DNA of 64,000 bases from Enterococcus mundtii (GCF_002813755.1 NZ_CP018061.1:1788001-1852000), one strand, 5' to 3'. Positions 1 through 9,557 are shown, counted from the stretch's first letter. Notes: generated by a model from the letters alone, not told the origin. Numbers and translations: made by a program.

Positions 1-1098
1 GTTATGAGGCACGCCCCCTCGATCATGATTGCCGTCACAGATCACAACAGGTTTCTTTTGTAGAACTGTTACTGCCTTAGAAAATCGTTCAACTGTTTTT
101 AGGGTTTTGTATCGATTGCTTTGACCATTGCCAGGAACTTCTTGTGTGTAAGTAATACCCGAATCACGACCATCTACATTATCGCCCCCATAGACCATGA
201 CATCACATAAATTCCCTAACTTTTGAAACTCACCGATGGCTTTCCATCTTCGAGTCGATACAAATTCGGTTTCTCCGTTATCCCAACTATCTCCTTCTGA
301 TGTTGGTACATGGGCATCCGCATGAATGTCAGTGATGAACGCCATATTAAATTTTGTATCATCGATTGATTCAATTACACTGTCTGCATTTGCAGGCTTA
401 ACTTCTTCGTATTGGTTCGTATCGCTATTGAAATATCTGTTAACTAATCCATATTGAATTTGGCTAGCATCTAAAGGAACGTCAAAACTTTCAAATTCGA
501 TGCTATCAAGTCGCTCAGCTAAACTCGCGTAATCACCTTTAGCATCATTTAAGATGGCTATGATTGTTCCGCCAGGATCAACACTTTCCAAAATGTCTTT
601 ATTATCTTGGACCCATTGCGCCCATTCATTTTCACCTTGTTCCATGTACTCTCTGAATCTTCGCAGTAATTCTTCAAACGTCCAAACGTAAGCCGAATCT
701 CTGATGCAACTATTTGTGATACCAGATACTACACGATAAGAGAAGTCTAAGGTACTGAATTGTTCGCTCCATGTACCGTCACCATTCAATGTTCGAAAAC
801 TAAAATGAGCGGTATTTTCGCCACCCCACTGCCAGTCAGGTTCGCTCAACGTATATTCCAAGCGACCTTGAGCTGGGCTGTATTTTTGAACTTTTTGTTC
901 GATTGGTTGATTCTCACCGAACTTTGTTGTATTGATGAAAAAAGGAACTAAACCTTCAAAGGTTTTTAGTTCCCCATTTTCAACGATTTCAACAACTAGC
1001 TTTTGCGTGTTCACATCGCCTTGCCGAATTTTGATCAACTGAATGTGATTATTCGATTCTGTTGTTGATAATGTGATTTTGTGTTGTATTTCTGCCAA
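1..1098 (-). CDS. Upper baseplate protein (BppU N-terminus) fused to a calcineurin-like phosphoesterase, partial
   Basis: Open frame of 366 codons running off the left edge. The start is a TTG preceded by AGGAGGG, directly after the tail-tip gene. The first ~170 residues resemble the BppU N-terminal domain that attaches receptor-binding proteins to the baseplate of lactococcal and related siphophages. From about residue 250 there is a metallophosphoesterase domain: D-x-H (TDIH, D257/H259), GDN (D306) and GNHD (357-359), the metal-binding motifs of the calcineurin superfamily; the remaining motifs are beyond the edge. I infer a tail-fibre or baseplate protein that can hydrolyse a phosphodiester or phosphomonoester on the cell surface, for example in teichoic acid; the substrate is unknown. 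Confidence 0.82.
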   Translation of the reverse strand, partial: MAEIQHKITLSTTESNNHIQLIKIRQGDVNTQKLVVEIVENGELKTFEGLVPFFINTTKFGENQPIEQKVQKYSPAQGRLEYTLSEPDWQWGGENTAHFSFRTLNGDGTWSEQFSTLDFSYRVVSGITNSCIRDSAYVWTFEELLRRFREYMEQGENEWAQWVQDNKDILESVDPGGTIIAILNDAKGDYASLAERLDSIEFESFDVPLDASQIQYGLVNRYFNSDTNQYEEVKPANADSVIESIDDTKFNMAFITDIHADAHVPTSEGDSWDNGETEFVSTRRWKAIGEFQKLGNLCDVMVYGGDNVDGRDSGITYTQEVPGNGQSNRYKTLKTVERFSKAVTVLQKKPVVICDGNHDRGGVPHN

Positions 1099-1109
1099 AT
1101 TAGTCCCTC

Positions 1110-3872
1110 CTATTTTGGCGGTATGACAATTGAAGAAATTGCACTCGAATTAAAAAATTCTCTATCCAATTCTGCGCATACCATTCCTTTTTCTGTATTT
1201 TGTTCATATGTTTGCATCCGACCATTTTCTAATCCACGTATAACTCCTGTATGACCATAAGTGCCGTCAGCATACCACGAGCCTACTTGAGCGCCTCTTG
1301 CCCAATTGATGATTGCACCAACGACTAATTGATCATAACTAGGATTTAAAATTACTTTCCAGCCAACCGCTGCCCAATCGTAAGCAATTCCGATATCAGA
1401 TGCAGCAGAAGTATTTCCAATAACGTGAGTCAATCCATACTGTGTACCAGCACCCATTCCACAGCCACCTAAAAATCCTGAATACTCAGCTGACAACCCA
1501 TAACACTGTCCGTTACCTACTCTTTGGCCGAGTAAAGAATTAAGATGTTTCAATCCTTCTTCACCAGTAGCACCGCTAGCTTTTAAATCTTTGAATTTGT
1601 TATACCATTCTATAGCGTAGGTTTGACGTTCTGGATGAGTTGCCGCTGGTCGTTCAAAGTTCTGTTCAAATACTGTCGCAGCACTGGCTGGATCAGTCAT
1701 TACTTTAAACCCTTCAACAGTTGTCGGATTTACAGCCCCAATCCACTGCCCGTTGTACATACACCAATTAATTAATCGGGCTTGTGCGGCTGAAGTTCGA
1801 TAATCTTGAGTGATTCCCGCCGCTGCCATTAATCGTTGAACATACTCTCTACCATCCCACGTTGGTTCTCCAACCAGTGGATAAGCTGAACCATCCCATT
1901 GAACCCAACCATAACCTGGTCCGCCATTTTGTTCGGTATCAGGATTCATTCCTGCGCCTACTTCGCCTTGAACGTTTCCTAAAATCCCTGCTGCGGATTG
2001 TGGTGAATAATCATTGGCAATCAAAAAAGCCCATAAATCCCAGGCGAACTTATCTGAATCACTCGTGACCTCTGAAGGATAACCACCTGTACCTGTACCA
2101 CCACCGCCACTTGGACCACCATTTTGACCAGGAATTACTTTTTGTGACTTAATAGTCAAGTCGCCTTGGATATCTAAATCTCCAAAATATGTTGCTTTAC
2201 CATTTCCCAATAAAACGAGTCCTTTTCCTTCTGTTGGCGAAATGAGAATATACTTTCCATCACCGTTCGTACGAATTACTAAAGAATTTTCTTCTAGTGG
2301 TGTTGGTGTCACTGCATCTGGGAACGGATTTCCAGCAGAATCTGTCGTTCCAATTGTTCCGATGGACTCTTTAGAGTTCCAAAACTCCATGCCTTTTTTT
2401 GTTAGCTCCATGATTTTTTTGTTTTCATTCCAAATTTGAAGCGTGCCTTTTACAAGTTTTAACACATCACCATAAGCATTGAAGGACGTTTCGAAAACTT
2501 CTGCATTTATTGTTCCAACTTTAATGAAGTCAGCAACAATTTCCCCTTTTGAAGTGATAGCAATCCCGAATGGACCATTTACTCCATTATCTGAATAACC
2601 CAACCCATTCAAATTCCATCGCCAAACACGCTTTGCACTCGCTACTTCATCGGTATCCATGATAAGTATCTCGGAGGGTGCTTTCTCTGGACGAAAAACG
2701 ACATGTCCACCAGAATTCCCAGTGATCCATGCCGTTGCATTTAGTACGTTTTGCACTAATGTTTCTGTCCGATTGTCGATTTTCTTTTTAAGCTCTTGTG
2801 TTTGTGTGTTTACAGTTGAGGTATATAAAGATAAGTCGTTTCCTAAAACTAAATCCTTATACTTCCCTAGTGTAGGAAAATAGGTATATTCAACGACTCG
2901 CTCAGTGATTTCAATATCAAGCTGTTTTGCCCTTACGTGAACAACATCTCCGAAGCTAAGAGTTGAAAGCTTTCGATATATTTCACCGTATTCCAGAGTA
3001 TGTTCTAGTGAAACCATGCTAACAGTATGAGTCGCTTTAGGTTCATGAATACGATCATTTTCAAAAAGTGTATTTCCCCATTTCTTCAATTCGTCAATTG
3101 TTTTACAATCCGAATTCTCTCTTTTACCTATGCGCCTATTTTCATCCGTTACACCATCTATTTCTAAAAATCCATAGGTGATAGGGTCTTTATCTTCGTC
3201 GTAATCATTGTCAGGAACACCACCGACCAGAAATAGACTGTTTACAATAGATTCTTCATCAATTTCTTCTTCAATAGCTTCGAGATTCAAACCAAAGTCA
3301 ATCCTGAATCCATTATCAGCTCCGATTTGTTTGACTAGATTCAAATCATAGTTATTCATGTCTAATTCTGCACTTGCCACACTAGCTAAATTTTCATTCC
3401 CGTTATTCGAACCAATAATAGCTTCAACCGGTGCTACTTGTTTTGCAGTGAACTGATGTGTTGTTCCAACGTTGGAAAGATAGTTGAATTTTTGTGAGAA
3501 AGCCAAACCAGATTTTAGATTGTTCATGATTTGTGTTCCATTGCCATTTTCTGTGAAAGACTCAATAATAAAATTTTTATTGGCCATAAAACCAATATGC
3601 CTTGCCGTTACTGAAACAGAAGTCAGATTCTTTTTGACGTTATATATTTCAAAATACTGCCAGGATCCATCGGGTACTTTCACTTTTAAGAAATTTCCTT
3701 TTTTTAGATATGAGCGGAACTCACCATCTCTAGCATAATTCCCATAGAATCGATATTGACCATTTAACACGCGATTGATTTCTGGTAAATCCTCCCAATC
3801 AAGCAAAGCAATACCATTGATGTTTAAATCATCAGGCATCTTTTTGTAAGCATAAATAAACTCTTGCTTCAC
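1110..3872 (-). CDS. Tail-tip (Tal-like) protein with tail lysozyme and CHAP domains
   Basis: About 920 residues. The N-terminal ~370 residues match the prophage tail endopeptidase/Tal fold that closes the baseplate below Dit. The C-terminal third holds two wall-degrading domains: a phage-tail lysozyme-type domain (GYGWVQWDG region, residues ~640-770) after a Gly-rich linker, and a CHAP-like amidase/peptidase with GNGQCYG (Cys) and YGHTGV (His) near the end. The frame is open further upstream, but a GTG at 3872 with AAGGAG nine bases before it overlaps the Dit stop as GTGA, so I chose that start. It would open the peptidoglycan during DNA injection. Confidence 0.88.
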   Translation of the reverse strand: MKQEFIYAYKKMPDDLNINGIALLDWEDLPEINRVLNGQYRFYGNYARDGEFRSYLKKGNFLKVKVPDGSWQYFEIYNVKKNLTSVSVTARHIGFMANKNFIIESFTENGNGTQIMNNLKSGLAFSQKFNYLSNVGTTHQFTAKQVAPVEAIIGSNNGNENLASVASAELDMNNYDLNLVKQIGADNGFRIDFGLNLEAIEEEIDEESIVNSLFLVGGVPDNDYDEDKDPITYGFLEIDGVTDENRRIGKRENSDCKTIDELKKWGNTLFENDRIHEPKATHTVSMVSLEHTLEYGEIYRKLSTLSFGDVVHVRAKQLDIEITERVVEYTYFPTLGKYKDLVLGNDLSLYTSTVNTQTQELKKKIDNRTETLVQNVLNATAWITGNSGGHVVFRPEKAPSEILIMDTDEVASAKRVWRWNLNGLGYSDNGVNGPFGIAITSKGEIVADFIKVGTINAEVFETSFNAYGDVLKLVKGTLQIWNENKKIMELTKKGMEFWNSKESIGTIGTTDSAGNPFPDAVTPTPLEENSLVIRTNGDGKYILISPTEGKGLVLLGNGKATYFGDLDIQGDLTIKSQKVIPGQNGGPSGGGGTGTGGYPSEVTSDSDKFAWDLWAFLIANDYSPQSAAGILGNVQGEVGAGMNPDTEQNGGPGYGWVQWDGSAYPLVGEPTWDGREYVQRLMAAAGITQDYRTSAAQARLINWCMYNGQWIGAVNPTTVEGFKVMTDPASAATVFEQNFERPAATHPERQTYAIEWYNKFKDLKASGATGEEGLKHLNSLLGQRVGNGQCYGLSAEYSGFLGGCGMGAGTQYGLTHVIGNTSAASDIGIAYDWAAVGWKVILNPSYDQLVVGAIINWARGAQVGSWYADGTYGHTGVIRGLENGRMQTYEQNTEKGMVCAELDREFFNSSAISSIVIPPK

Positions 3873-4588
3873 AGATAAACACTCCTTCTCCATAACTTGA
3901 TTTTTGAGAATGAACCACTCACTTCTAGAACGTTCTCTCCTGGACTCAATGTTGGCCAATCTCCTTTGGTAAATAGTGGTAAATCCTCTTGAATTGATTT
4001 ACCAAATTCAGTATCAACAATAACCGTACTTGCCAACGTGTTTAATATAGTGAGCCTTTTATCTCCAATCGTTAGCGTGATATCTCCCCCATTCGATTCA
4101 ATTTCAAAATAAGGGAATGCTACCTCATCACCTGGATCATGTATCTCGATTTCTTTTGTCTTAAATTCGATTGGTTGTTCATTTAGCTTACGTTTAAACG
4201 GCTGACATCTAAACGTAACACTAAAGGTATAAAAGAAGCCCCATTCGTTTTCGAATTTGACTTCTTCACCTAAATTGCAAATAGCATCTAAATATTTATC
4301 TGGATCGTTGTGCGTTATCAGTCGACTTCTTCCGGAAAGCCACTTTTTAACCTCACGAAGTTTGGAATGGGGAACGGTGATATTTTCGATTTCAAAGTCA
4401 AAAGATTCATAATCACCAAACGTTTCATTCAGTTCCCCATTTCTTCCTTGAATTGTATATGTTTCGTATCGTTGTGCTGGCATAACTTCAGGAAGCTCGC
4501 TCTCAATAATACATTCCATATCAATCAAGGCATTAAGGTTTTTCCAAATAAAATTCGGTTCATCTGGATTCATAAATCGACGACTCAT
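3869..4588 (-). CDS. Distal tail protein (Dit)
   Basis: 239 residues, the usual length for the Dit hub joining tail tube and baseplate in Gram-positive siphophages. The first ~130 residues carry the typical features of the family: a central ring domain with GRNG, an aromatic stretch (GFFYTFSVTF) and a later galectin-like part. It sits exactly between the tape measure and Tal, overlapping both by four bases, as in TP901-1/SPP1-type tails. Function is assigned from fold-type sequence features and order. Confidence 0.88.
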   Translation of the reverse strand: MSRRFMNPDEPNFIWKNLNALIDMECIIESELPEVMPAQRYETYTIQGRNGELNETFGDYESFDFEIENITVPHSKLREVKKWLSGRSRLITHNDPDKYLDAICNLGEEVKFENEWGFFYTFSVTFRCQPFKRKLNEQPIEFKTKEIEIHDPGDEVAFPYFEIESNGGDITLTIGDKRLTILNTLASTVIVDTEFGKSIQEDLPLFTKGDWPTLSPGENVLEVSGSFSKIKLWRRSVYL

Positions 4589-6969
4589 TCTGGTACACCT
4601 CCCAAATCATAAATGGCTTGACGATTTGCTCTTGCAAACTTCCTATTCATTCGGTCCAATTCAGATGGATTATTTGCATCGACTTTGCCGATATGGATAT
4701 GTTGCTCGATGCTCCCACCGCCTCGAATATTACCGCTTATTCCTTTTCGTTTTTCTTGGTCTGAAAGTGGAGTAACTGTAGTTTTACCATTTTTAGCAGT
4801 TAAGAGTTCTGGACCAGCTTCACCAACAATTGCTTGGCCATTGATTAAGTGACCACCTTGCGCTAAATACGGTATTTTTGAGATAGAGAATGATTTTCCG
4901 CCAACGCCTGGCACCCATTTAGGTATTTTAATACCGTTCAATCCACTAATAACCCCATTAATCAGTGTAATAACTGCATTTAATGGCGCTTTTGCATAAG
5001 CGACAAGCCCATCAAAAATACCACCAAAAATGTCAACTATTCCTTGCCAAGCTCTTGACCAATCACCAGTAAATACTCCAGTGATAAAATCAACAAAACC
5101 ATTAAATATTCGCTTACCAGCGTTGTAAAATCCGTTGAATATATTAAGTATTCCTTCAAAAATACCATTGATATATCCACTCATATAATTAAAAATCTCG
5201 ACTGCTACATCTGAAACACCTTGGAAAAAGGCATTGACACCATCATGAAACCATTGGACATTATTATAGGCCCATACTAATCCGGCAATTAATGCTCCTA
5301 TCGCAACAACTGCTACCGTTACCCAACCACCTGATAATCCTAGAAGCTCGCCTAATTTACCCCAAACCTTCATAACGCCTTGGACTCCTTTAGAAAGATT
5401 AGATACCGACCCTGCCAATGTTCCTAGGACAACAAGCGCAGGACCAACAGCAGCAGCAATAAGACCGATTGTTACAATCCAATCTTGCGTATTTTGATCT
5501 AAGCTTTGAAACCACTGCGCGAAAGATTTAACAGCATCAGCAGCCATTTGGATATAAGGTGCAAATACTTCACCTACTTCAGCTCCCGCTAACATTAGTT
5601 CATTCATAGCACTTTGATAACTAACTGATTCTTGCATCTGATCAGATAATTTCTTACTTGCACCTGTAACATTATCGTATGATCCTTTTACGCCTTCCGT
5701 TTCCTTAGATAATCCAGCCATCGCTTCAATGACCTTCGTGGCATTGTCTTCACCTAAAGAACCAAAGATCGTAGACACAAGAGTGGCTTTTTCAGTATCA
5801 TCACCAACTTGAGAAATCTTTTTAGCTAAAGCATCAAATATTTCTTCATTGCTTGCGCCACCGTCTTTCATGGTATTGTAAAGCTCTTGCCATTCTCCAC
5901 CTAATTCTTCAACAGCAGACTGAATGGAACCGTCAGAGATTCGAATACCAAACTCTTTGGCTAAGTCATTGACCTTATCTAAGTTATAAGCCCCACTTTC
6001 CAAGCCAGATTGCAATACTTCAAACATCTCTTGAGCTGAATAACCGTTTTGCTCGAACTGAATAGCATACTCAGCTAGGTTATCGCCTAACTCATGCGAT
6101 TTATCCAAACCATTTTGAGTAGCAACTGTGATCATGTCCATCGCTTCTTGCCCTGTCATACCATAAACAGTCATTAAAGCATTAGCACCTTTGATCGTTT
6201 CTTCCATATCAGAGCCAAACAAATCTTCTAAGCTTTTCGCACTTGTAACTATACTTGTAATCGATTCAGCACTTTCATTCTTCAAAGCAGGCATTTGGTT
6301 GATCAATTGAATTACTGATTCCTTTGCTTCATCAATGCTATCCACCATGCCAGTAGCAAAATACTGCTTAACAGCTTCGTTTAGTCTTTCTGCTTCAGAT
6401 TCAGTTAAATTGAACGCCGCTTGAATTTGCGTTTGAGAGGTACTTAATTCATTAGCTGTCTTAGTACCAGCGGCCGCAATCCCAACTAAAGGAGCAGTGA
6501 CTCCTGCTGATAACTTCTTACCAACACCAGAAATTTTGTCACCAGTTTCCTCTATTTTTTTAAGCTTGTTCGCTGTCTCGACAGAAATGTTCCCTTGTTT
6601 TTCAAGTGCTTCGTTTGTTGATTCTAAAGCATCTTTCAGCTTATTCTCTCCTGTTTGGGACTCTAACAAACGTTTATATAATTTTTCGGATTCTGTTGAA
6701 TATTTACCAGTTTCTTTCACAGACTGCTGATATTCTTCTCTTAATTGCTTGGTTCGTATGCTCGCTAGTTCTACTTGTTTTTCTAATTTTCGCTTAGCCG
6801 CTGTTAGCTTTTCCGTCTCCGTTGCATCTTTATCCATCGCCGATATTTGGTTTTTATACTCGGTAGCAGCTAAGTTCATTTGTTGATTTATTTCTTTGAT
6901 TGTTTTCGCATACTGAACTTCTCCACTTGTCTTAAAGTTCAGTACTACATCTGATTCTTTACCGCTCAT
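4585..6969 (-). CDS. Tail tape measure protein
   Basis: 794 residues: a coiled-coil, Lys/Glu-rich N-terminus (1-140), a TP901-type tape-measure core (~150-500), then hydrophobic helices (~520-660) likely to be ejected into the membrane, and a Gly-rich end containing LINGQAIVGEAGPELL, a motif common in these proteins. By length it would specify a tail of roughly 120 nm using the usual 1.5 A per residue rule (an estimate). It lies directly downstream of the tail chaperone genes. Confidence 0.92.
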   Translation of the reverse strand: MSGKESDVVLNFKTSGEVQYAKTIKEINQQMNLAATEYKNQISAMDKDATETEKLTAAKRKLEKQVELASIRTKQLREEYQQSVKETGKYSTESEKLYKRLLESQTGENKLKDALESTNEALEKQGNISVETANKLKKIEETGDKISGVGKKLSAGVTAPLVGIAAAGTKTANELSTSQTQIQAAFNLTESEAERLNEAVKQYFATGMVDSIDEAKESVIQLINQMPALKNESAESITSIVTSAKSLEDLFGSDMEETIKGANALMTVYGMTGQEAMDMITVATQNGLDKSHELGDNLAEYAIQFEQNGYSAQEMFEVLQSGLESGAYNLDKVNDLAKEFGIRISDGSIQSAVEELGGEWQELYNTMKDGGASNEEIFDALAKKISQVGDDTEKATLVSTIFGSLGEDNATKVIEAMAGLSKETEGVKGSYDNVTGASKKLSDQMQESVSYQSAMNELMLAGAEVGEVFAPYIQMAADAVKSFAQWFQSLDQNTQDWIVTIGLIAAAVGPALVVLGTLAGSVSNLSKGVQGVMKVWGKLGELLGLSGGWVTVAVVAIGALIAGLVWAYNNVQWFHDGVNAFFQGVSDVAVEIFNYMSGYINGIFEGILNIFNGFYNAGKRIFNGFVDFITGVFTGDWSRAWQGIVDIFGGIFDGLVAYAKAPLNAVITLINGVISGLNGIKIPKWVPGVGGKSFSISKIPYLAQGGHLINGQAIVGEAGPELLTAKNGKTTVTPLSDQEKRKGISGNIRGGGSIEQHIHIGKVDANNPSELDRMNRKFARANRQAIYDLGGVPE

Positions 6970-6984
6970 CTTAGCGCTCCTTTC

Positions 6985-7293
6985 TTACCAAAACGGACTT
7001 TCGTCTAGCCTGATTGTTTCCGGAACTTCGAAGTTCTCATTGTTGTATTCAAGCCATTGGATAAATGATTTAAGCCACAAGTTCGGAGAAGCCTTCAAAA
7101 AGAAATCTTCACTCCAACCTAGTAAAGTCAAAGCGACATAAATATAAAAAGCCCAAGGAGTTCCTATTTCCCCTTGCGCTTGTTTCGATTTTTTCTTTTT
7201 TGAGTTTGTTTTGAAGGCTTGAAGTCTTGTGGCTTCTTGGATTTTTTTACGTCTTCCACCTGGAATGTTTGATTCGTAAAGATTTCCATACAT
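6985..7293 (-). CDS. Tail assembly chaperone extension (gpT part of gpGT), expressed by -1 frameshift
   Basis: This frame overlaps the end of the gpG gene by 130 bases and lies in the -1 frame relative to it. It has no plausible ribosome site of its own. The C-terminal ~70 residues, with GTPWAFYIYV and two conserved Trp-rich helices, look like the gpT-type domain that binds the tape measure during tail assembly. Two slippery heptamers, A_AAA_AAA at 7242-7248 and A_AAA_AAT at 7188-7194, are both in phase for a -1 slip from gpG. The real product is therefore probably a gpG-gpT fusion of about 215 residues starting at 7634. Confidence 0.82.
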   Translation of the reverse strand: MYGNLYESNIPGGRRKKIQEATRLQAFKTNSKKKKSKQAQGEIGTPWAFYIYVALTLLGWSEDFFLKASPNLWLKSFIQWLEYNNENFEVPETIRLDESPFW

Positions 7294-7634
7294 ACACCGT
7301 AAATATCTAGCAGATCGCGATTCATTCCTAAGAAAAGGAAAATATCTTCTGGATCATCTTCCAAGCCGCCTGTTTTAAGCATCGCATATATTAATGCACG
7401 CATAATTTTCAAGTCACTTTTTGTTAGATTTGCTATCGAGATTGTACCGTTTTTCTTAGAAATCATTGCATTCATATCTGTTTCAAATTTCGAATAATCA
7501 CCACCGTAAATATCGGCAATGTACTCCATTGTTACCATAGTGAAAGCAATTGGAAATTCGTGTCCTTGAATTGAAACAACAGCAGAATTTTTTAATTCTT
7601 CAACGTGGATACCATAATCGGCAAGTCTAGCCAT
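7164..7634 (-). CDS. Tail assembly chaperone gpG
   Basis: 156 residues, located between the tail tube and the tape measure as in nearly all siphophages. The start codon overlaps the stop of the tail tube gene (TAATG). The end of the protein is Lys/Asn-rich and translates the A-runs that make up the frameshift sites. By analogy with lambda gpG/gpGT, this shorter form is the abundant one and the frameshifted form is minor; both act only in assembly and are absent from the virion. Confidence 0.85.
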   Translation of the reverse strand: MARLADYGIHVEELKNSAVVSIQGHEFPIAFTMVTMEYIADIYGGDYSKFETDMNAMISKKNGTISIANLTKSDLKIMRALIYAMLKTGGLEDDPEDIFLFLGMNRDLLDIYGVCMEIFTNQTFQVEDVKKSKKPQDFKPSKQTQKRKNRNKRKGK

Positions 7635-8284
7635 TATTTACCACCTCCATCACCACTTGGCGGTGTAGTTGATCCTGCTAATCCATTCCATTGATCTTCA
7701 CTAATAACCGGCTGTTTGATAAATTGCTCCAATGTCACACCAGTAGCTGAATCACGTAATGAATTAAATGTTGCATACATATTATTTGGCTCTGTGTTTA
7801 AACCATAAGAAACTATGTTTGCAGTTACGTCTGCGATATCAATCTCAGATTCAGATGTATTGTATTCTTCATCGATAACGTTAGATAGTTGACTCTTCGG
7901 GTACCAAACGGCCATCTGTGCGCCACCTTCAATATTTCCAATAAAACCAAAGGCGAAAAACGGAAATTGCTTCACTTTCGTATTGCTAAAAGTTACGCCT
8001 TTTACTGGTGTCAAACCTTTTAATTTATCCATCAATTCGATTGGAATACCTACGTGATCAAGCCCTAATTCGTGTTTAGTTTCTCTTCCGATCGAACGGA
8101 ATAATTTACTTGAAGCATATTTTTCAAGAGTTGACCCGTTCCCTTTGATTGCCAATTTTGTAGCAATTGGTAGCCGTACAACTTCATCATAAGTCGGCTC
8201 ACTTGTTGGTGTATCATCCGTTAACATTGGTGCGATTAAAATGTCGCTTAGACCTTCAAAGAATTTAATTTCTTGAGCATCCAT
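7634..8284 (-). CDS. Major tail tube protein (TP901-1/phi13 type)
   Basis: 216 residues with the pattern of the phi13/TP901-1 major tail protein family: an N-terminal MDAQEIKFFEGL region, KLAIKGNGS, and a C-terminal flexible tail of Gly, Ser and Pro (GSTTPPSGDGGGK). It forms the hexameric rings of the tail tube. It is followed immediately by the chaperone genes. Unlike the capsid gene, no Ig-like extension follows its stop codon. Confidence 0.88.
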   Translation of the reverse strand: MDAQEIKFFEGLSDILIAPMLTDDTPTSEPTYDEVVRLPIATKLAIKGNGSTLEKYASSKLFRSIGRETKHELGLDHVGIPIELMDKLKGLTPVKGVTFSNTKVKQFPFFAFGFIGNIEGGAQMAVWYPKSQLSNVIDEEYNTSESEIDIADVTANIVSYGLNTEPNNMYATFNSLRDSATGVTLEQFIKQPVISEDQWNGLAGSTTPPSGDGGGK

Positions 8285-8291
8285 TTTGTGA

Positions 8292-8660
8292 TCATCCTCT
8301 CCATAATTTAAGAATTTTTTTCGTCATAATGTCTTCGATTCTTTCTTTATTCTGTTCATACGTACCGCTAGCAAAATGTTGTGCCTTTTGGTTAGTAGTG
8401 CCATTTTCAGCAAAGCGCCAATAAAATGCAGTGTCTTCAAATTGGACTTTGACACTGTCTTTATCGATCACAACTTTTACATGGTCTTTCATGTGTTCTT
8501 TCTTTATCAATGATTTTGGGATATTTGGCATTAAATTCTTCAAATAGAAATTTGCCGCTTCTTCCAGAGATTCCATTGAGATTTGTTTAGGATCAACTTT
8601 TGCTAAATTCCCTAAATAATCTGCCATGTCTGCAAAACCATTATTGTTTTTACTTGCCAT
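8292..8660 (-). CDS. HK97 gp10-like neck protein
   Basis: 122 residues, basic and helical at the N-terminus, with a middle beta segment KVQFEDTAFYWRFAENGT; this aromatic FYWRFAENG stretch is the hallmark of the HK97 gp10/tail-component family. It lies second upstream of the tail tube gene in the head-tail joining cluster and overlaps its upstream neighbour by 11 bases. Role: joining head to tail. Confidence 0.8.
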   Translation of the reverse strand: MASKNNNGFADMADYLGNLAKVDPKQISMESLEEAANFYLKNLMPNIPKSLIKKEHMKDHVKVVIDKDSVKVQFEDTAFYWRFAENGTTNQKAQHFASGTYEQNKERIEDIMTKKILKLWRG

Positions 8661-8988
8661 TTTCTACACACCTCACATACGTGTAATAGTTAGTTACTGT
8701 CTCGTCATTTTCATCACCTTGTATACCCACGAAATCGGCATAAGGGATACCTACTTTTTCCAAAGCTTGTTCAATGACTACCAAGTCCTGTTCTGTTCCT
8801 AACGTAAAGAAAGAGATTTGATAGTATGGCATCTTTTTATACACTTTTCCGGAAGCCATTTTCTTATTAATACTCACATTTGAATACACGATATAGGGAT
8901 ACATTGTTCCTAAGGCAGCCTTATCTCTAAATACCGGTAACTTAGTTGATTTCAATGCTTTTATTAATTCATTGAAGCTAGTCGACAT
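8650..8988 (-). CDS. Tail terminator / tail completion protein
   Basis: 112 residues of alternating strands with the layout of tail terminators (lambda gpU or HK97 gp9-like): an N-terminal helix, a PYIVYSN strand and a central YYQISFFTLG strand. It sits between the head-closure gene and the gp10-like gene, the position of the terminator in this type of cluster. It would cap the tube and dock it to the head. The family assignment is mainly positional. Confidence 0.7.
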   Translation of the reverse strand: MSTSFNELIKALKSTKLPVFRDKAALGTMYPYIVYSNVSINKKMASGKVYKKMPYYQISFFTLGTEQDLVVIEQALEKVGIPYADFVGIQGDENDETVTNYYTYVRCVENGK

Positions 8989-9304
8989 AAGCTAAACTCA
9001 ACTCCATTTCTCTTGTGTCTGGATTTGTGTAAATCCGAGTAATGTTATACGTCACAGAATCAATTTTGAGCGCATTTAGCTTCTCTGTGATAGATTTATC
9101 CCATCTAACTTTAATTCGCCTGACAACGTCTGTCTTGGCTTGCTGTGATAAATATTTTTCTTGAGAAGTCACACCAAGTTCTTCATAGAAAATTGGACGC
9201 ATAGATTCATACACCGTAGTTGGACGATCATTCTCATCTGTTCCTGTTTTGATTTCTAGCAATTCAGCTTTCCATCGCAGATTATTGGTCTGTCGTTTCG
9301 GCAT
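8978..9304 (-). CDS. Head closure protein (phage head-tail joining)
   Basis: 108 residues with the features of the Phage_H_T_join/head-closure family (SPP1 gp16-like): ENDRPTTVYE, followed by a run of short beta strands and VRRIKVRWD. Its frame overlaps both neighbours, as is normal for this cluster. It closes the connector after DNA packaging and provides the tail docking surface. Confidence 0.78.
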   Translation of the reverse strand: MPKRQTNNLRWKAELLEIKTGTDENDRPTTVYESMRPIFYEELGVTSQEKYLSQQAKTDVVRRIKVRWDKSITEKLNALKIDSVTYNITRIYTNPDTREMELSLAYVD

Positions 9305-9557
9305 TTTGAATCACTCCTTGTACAATAAATGGCGTAATAGCGCTCAAAGCTTTGTCTAACTCATCTTCAGATACTCGGTATTCGTATGCTATACCAGCAA
9401 CCATCAAAATAAGATATTCTTGTTGGCCACCAGTTGCAGTTTTTACATAATCTTTTGCCATATCTAAATAAAAAGAGAGCAAGGAATCATCCATGCCCTC
9501 TTCAAAATGAATGTGCGACTTAAACTTTTCGACTAATTTTTCATCCATATTAGCCAT
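9282..9557 (-). CDS. Head-tail connector (gp6-like) protein
   Basis: 91 residues, almost entirely helical, typical of the HK97 gp6/SPP1 gp15 connector adaptor (Phage_connect_1). It binds the portal ring from below. It is the first gene after the capsid/Ig unit and overlaps the following head-closure gene by 23 bases. Confidence 0.78.
   Translation of the reverse strand: MANMDEKLVEKFKSHIHFEEGMDDSLLSFYLDMAKDYVKTATGGQQEYLILMVAGIAYEYRVSEDELDKALSAITPFIVQGVIQNAETTDQ

Noticed and set aside
760..951. 63-codon + strand frame at the left end
   Set aside because: Shadow of the baseplate gene read on the minus strand.
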